Assembly (NCBI GenBank): GCA_003242275.1 | Contig: QGUX01000186.1 | Span: 1 to 7,172 of the forward strand | DNA length: 7,172 nt | From: Pseudomonadota bacterium | Lineage (GTDB): Bacteria; Pseudomonadota; Gammaproteobacteria; Steroidobacterales; Steroidobacteraceae | Reading direction: 5' to 3' | In this document: piece by piece, positions 5,519 through 7,172 of the stretch | Layout of the letters: each line of letters begins with the position of its first letter | Numbering within the stretch: position 1 is the stretch's first letter | Made by a program: the position numbers and the translations under genes | Notes under the pieces: generated by a model | Told to the model about the DNA's origin: nothing | The model's input: the letters and a program-made list of their open reading frames with translations, nothing else | Databases searched by the model: none

Positions 5519-6596
5519 AGCTGGCAGCCGGGGCGGGGAACTTCTCCGCCAGGCCCACGTACTCGATCAGGTGGTCGCCCAGCGCGGCGCCATTGGTGAT
5601 GGCGTTGAACGCCTTCACGTTCAGCTGCTGCTGGATGATGTCCACGCCCACGCTGTTGTCGGTGGCCGGGCCGGTGACGGCCACGGGCTCGATGCCGAAG
5701 CGCTCGCGCAGCAGCTTCACGCCGCCCCAGGCGGCCACGGGGTCGTTGGCCGACAGCACCACGCTGGTCAGCGCCTTGCGGATGTCCTCGCACTCGAGGA
5801 TGGCATCCACGCCATAGGTGCCGATCAGGCCGTCGCCCAGCTCGAACACGATGATGTCCGGCTTCTTCGAGGCCAGCTCGGTCAGCATGGTGCGGGTCAG
5901 CGCCGGGCCGGTGGTGCCGGTGGTGGTGACCACGCCGAAGTCGGTGAAGATCAGGCCATTGCGCGCGCCGGCGTCCTGCATGGCGAGGATGTCACGCCGC
6001 AGTGACACGCCGGTGGCCTTGAACACGTCCACGGTCAGGCCGCGGTGGCGCATGCGCGAGACGATGGAGCAGGCGGCGGCGGTCTTGCCGGCCTCCATGC
6101 AGGTGCCGGCCAGCGCCACCACGGGCACGCCGCGCGAATCGAGCGGGGCGGTGAGCTCCAGCTTGCGCGAGCCCACGCGCGCGGGCACGCCGATGCGCTC
6201 GCCCAGGTAGGGGAACTGCAGCACCACGCCCAGCACCTTGCAGTCGAAGGGCTTGCCCTTGTCGGGGTTGACCGAGTCGCACACGCCCAGCACGCCGCCG
6301 ATGTTCAGCATCTGGATGACGTCGCCGGCCTTGAGGCTCTTCGGTACATGGCCGGAGTAGCCGAACAGCGCCCGGCGCGGGCCCAGTGCACCGACCACGA
6401 TGTCGCCCTTGACCACCTTGGCCATCCGGCCGCTGGTGAGCTCCAGGGTGTTGTAGGTGGACTTGTTGGTCAGCACCTCCACCACCAGCACCACGCCTTC
6501 CTCCGAGGGGATGTTGTCCTCGGAGATGCGCAGCTCGTGCTTGAGGTTCAGCGCCTGGGTGACCGAACCGATCTTGTCGACGACGACTGAGCGCAT
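5517..6596 (-). CDS. Uncharacterised P-loop protein in the arg operon, BioD/DUF1611(DgcN)-like; candidate glutamate N-acyltransferase
   Basis: I do not recognise this 359-aa protein as a named arginine enzyme. Residues 1 to about 155 look beta-rich, with KGDIVVGALGPRRALFGYSG at 63-82 and a Gly-rich IGGVLG at 99-104. Residues 156-359 look like a P-loop NTPase-type fold: ALAGTCMEAGKTAAA has the spacing of the dethiobiotin-synthetase P-loop (GTxxxxGKT; G164, K171, T172), followed by VFKATGVSLRRD (191-202), TDFGVVTTTG (218-227), an acidic FELGDGLIG (251-259) and SANDPVAAWGG (282-292). There is no signal peptide or membrane segment, so it is probably cytoplasmic. It starts 7 nt after argG and ends 6 nt before argC, so it is firmly within the operon. 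The ribosome site is weak (AAGAAGGG about 11 nt upstream). DUF1611/DgcN-like proteins include one reported, as I recall, to N-acetylate D-glutamate. With no argA/argJ nearby, glutamate N-acylation is a reasonable inference. A regulatory or ATP-dependent ligase role is also possible. That it is a real gene is near certain; its function is open. Confidence 0.9.
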   Translation of the reverse strand: MRSVVVDKIGSVTQALNLKHELRISEDNIPSEEGVVLVVEVLTNKSTYNTLELTSGRMAKVVKGDIVVGALGPRRALFGYSGHVPKSLKAGDVIQMLNIGGVLGVCDSVNPDKGKPFDCKVLGVVLQFPYLGERIGVPARVGSRKLELTAPLDSRGVPVVALAGTCMEAGKTAAACSIVSRMRHRGLTVDVFKATGVSLRRDILAMQDAGARNGLIFTDFGVVTTTGTTGPALTRTMLTELASKKPDIIVFELGDGLIGTYGVDAILECEDIRKALTSVVLSANDPVAAWGGVKLLRERFGIEPVAVTGPATDNSVGVDIIQQQLNVKAFNAITNGAALGDHLIEYVGLAEKFPAPAAS

Positions 6597-6603
6597 CTTC
6601 TTG

Positions 6604-7172
6604 CTAGCCCTTCTTCTGCTGCTGCGCCTGCTGCCCGGCGCGGGTGTGGAACACGCCCGTGAGGGCGACGATCTTGGAGAAGCCCAGCGCGTCCTGCGGG
6701 CTCCACTCGCCCACGGCCTCGCCGTAGACGCCCTTGGACGCCTTCATCAGCGAGTACGGCGAGTCCACGCCCTCGACGAACAGCGAGCCGGGACGCAGCT
6801 GCACGTAGACCTCGCCGGTGACGCGCTCCTGGGAGGACAGCAGCAGCGCCTCGATGTCGCGGCACACCGGGTCGAGCAGCTGGCCTTCGTGCACGAGGTC
6901 GCCATAGGGCGCGGCCACCATGTCCTTGATGCGCTGCTGGCGCGGGGTCATCACCAGCTTCTCCAGCTCGCGGTGCGCGGTCAGCAGGATCTCGGCGGCC
7001 GGGGCCTCGAACGCGACCCGGCCCTTGGTGCCGATGATGGTGTCGCCCAGGTGGATGCCGCGGCCGATGCCGAAGCGCGCGCCGATGGTCTCCAGCTGCT
7101 CGATGATCTCCACCGGCGAGAGCGCCTTGCCATCGAGGCTCGACGGCCGGCCGTGGGTGAAGCCGATGGTGT
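6604..7172 (-). CDS. argG: Argininosuccinate synthase, C-terminal part (partial, cut by right window edge)
   Basis: ArgG joins citrulline and aspartate, using ATP, to give argininosuccinate, the penultimate step of arginine synthesis in the cytoplasm. Only the last 188 codons plus the TAG stop are present. The reading frame is open to the edge (TIGFTHGRPSSLDGKALSPV...), so the Val/GTG at 7113 is an internal codon, not a start. The N-terminal ATP-pyrophosphatase domain lies outside; what remains is the synthetase/multimerisation domain. Diagnostic stretches are GIGRGIHLGDTIIGTKGR, FEAPAAEILLTAHRELEKL and SSQERVTGEV. These resemble the Bacteroidota-type ArgG (GIGRD-HVGDTIIG-KGR, RDIEA, ESQRNVNG) more than the Xanthomonas or common type. 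The protein ends in a Gln/Lys-rich tail (GQQAQQQKKG) that I do not associate with the family. It is the most upstream gene visible; the next gene starts 7 nt after its stop. Identity is certain in broad terms; the subtype is from remembered motifs. Confidence 0.93.
   Translation of the reverse strand, partial: TIGFTHGRPSSLDGKALSPVEIIEQLETIGARFGIGRGIHLGDTIIGTKGRVAFEAPAAEILLTAHRELEKLVMTPRQQRIKDMVAAPYGDLVHEGQLLDPVCRDIEALLLSSQERVTGEVYVQLRPGSLFVEGVDSPYSLMKASKGVYGEAVGEWSPQDALGFSKIVALTGVFHTRAGQQAQQQKKG

Noticed and set aside
4431..6005. A 524-codon plus-strand open frame opposite argC and the P-loop gene.
   Set aside because: Same reason: low-complexity composition, no domain, fully antisense to supported genes.
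5517..6596. The operon's P-loop protein as a true dethiobiotin synthetase (BioD).
   Set aside because: The P-loop spacing matches, but the protein has an extra ~155-residue N-terminal part, lacks other BioD signatures I would expect, and sits in an arginine operon.
6604..7113. A stand-alone small gene starting at the GTG at 7113.
   Set aside because: The frame continues upstream to the window edge with ArgG-like sequence, so this GTG is an internal valine codon.

Overview
The window is one stretch of a minus-strand arginine-biosynthesis operon. In transcription order (right to left) it reads: argG (only the C-terminal 188 codons, entering from the right edge), an uncharacterised P-loop protein of 359 aa, argC, argD, a transcarbamylase of the argF' (N-acyl-ornithine) type, argB and argH. 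Gaps between genes are 7, 6, 60, 18, 5 and 26 nt. There is no internal promoter or terminator that I can defend, so the set looks like one transcription unit whose promoter lies beyond the right edge. What may be the left arm of an intrinsic terminator follows argH at the left edge. The window has no RNA gene, mobile element, CRISPR array or unexplained gap above 300 bases.

The DNA is GC-rich: sampled 60-base lines inside the operon are 75-80% G+C. Several genes have AGGA/GAGG-type ribosome sites. This fits a GC-rich, Proteobacteria-like or similar genome. However, the gene order (argG-X-argC-argD-argF'-argB-...-argH) and many local motifs in ArgG, ArgD, ArgB, ArgC and ArgH are those I associate with the Bacteroidota-type arginine cluster. 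I cannot name the organism.

Together the genes cover most of the linear N-acylated pathway: N-acyl-glutamate is phosphorylated (ArgB), reduced (ArgC) and transaminated (ArgD). The N-acyl-ornithine is then carbamoylated while still acylated (ArgF'), and after deacylation citrulline goes to arginine through ArgG and ArgH. Two steps have no recognisable enzyme here: the first acylation of glutamate (no argA or argJ) and the deacylation (no argE).

The most interesting point is the 359-aa protein in the slot between argG and argC, where Bacteroidota clusters carry a GNAT-type acyltransferase. It is not a GNAT. It has a dethiobiotin-synthetase-like P-loop (GTCMEAGKT) behind a beta-rich N-terminal part, an organisation reminiscent of DUF1611/DgcN-like proteins, one of which has been reported as a D-glutamate N-acetyltransferase. 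The inference, unproven, is a non-GNAT glutamate N-acyltransferase for arginine synthesis. A second theme is acyl-group identity: ArgF' carries Ala90 where acetyl-specific enzymes have Glu and the Bacteroides succinyl-specific enzyme has Pro, and lacks the Lys that is carboxylated in the acetyl enzyme; ArgB has an extra Arg beside its substrate-binding Arg. This raises the possibility of succinylated intermediates. ArgH is unusually short at its C-terminus, and its last ~300 bases are clearly lower in GC than the rest of the operon.
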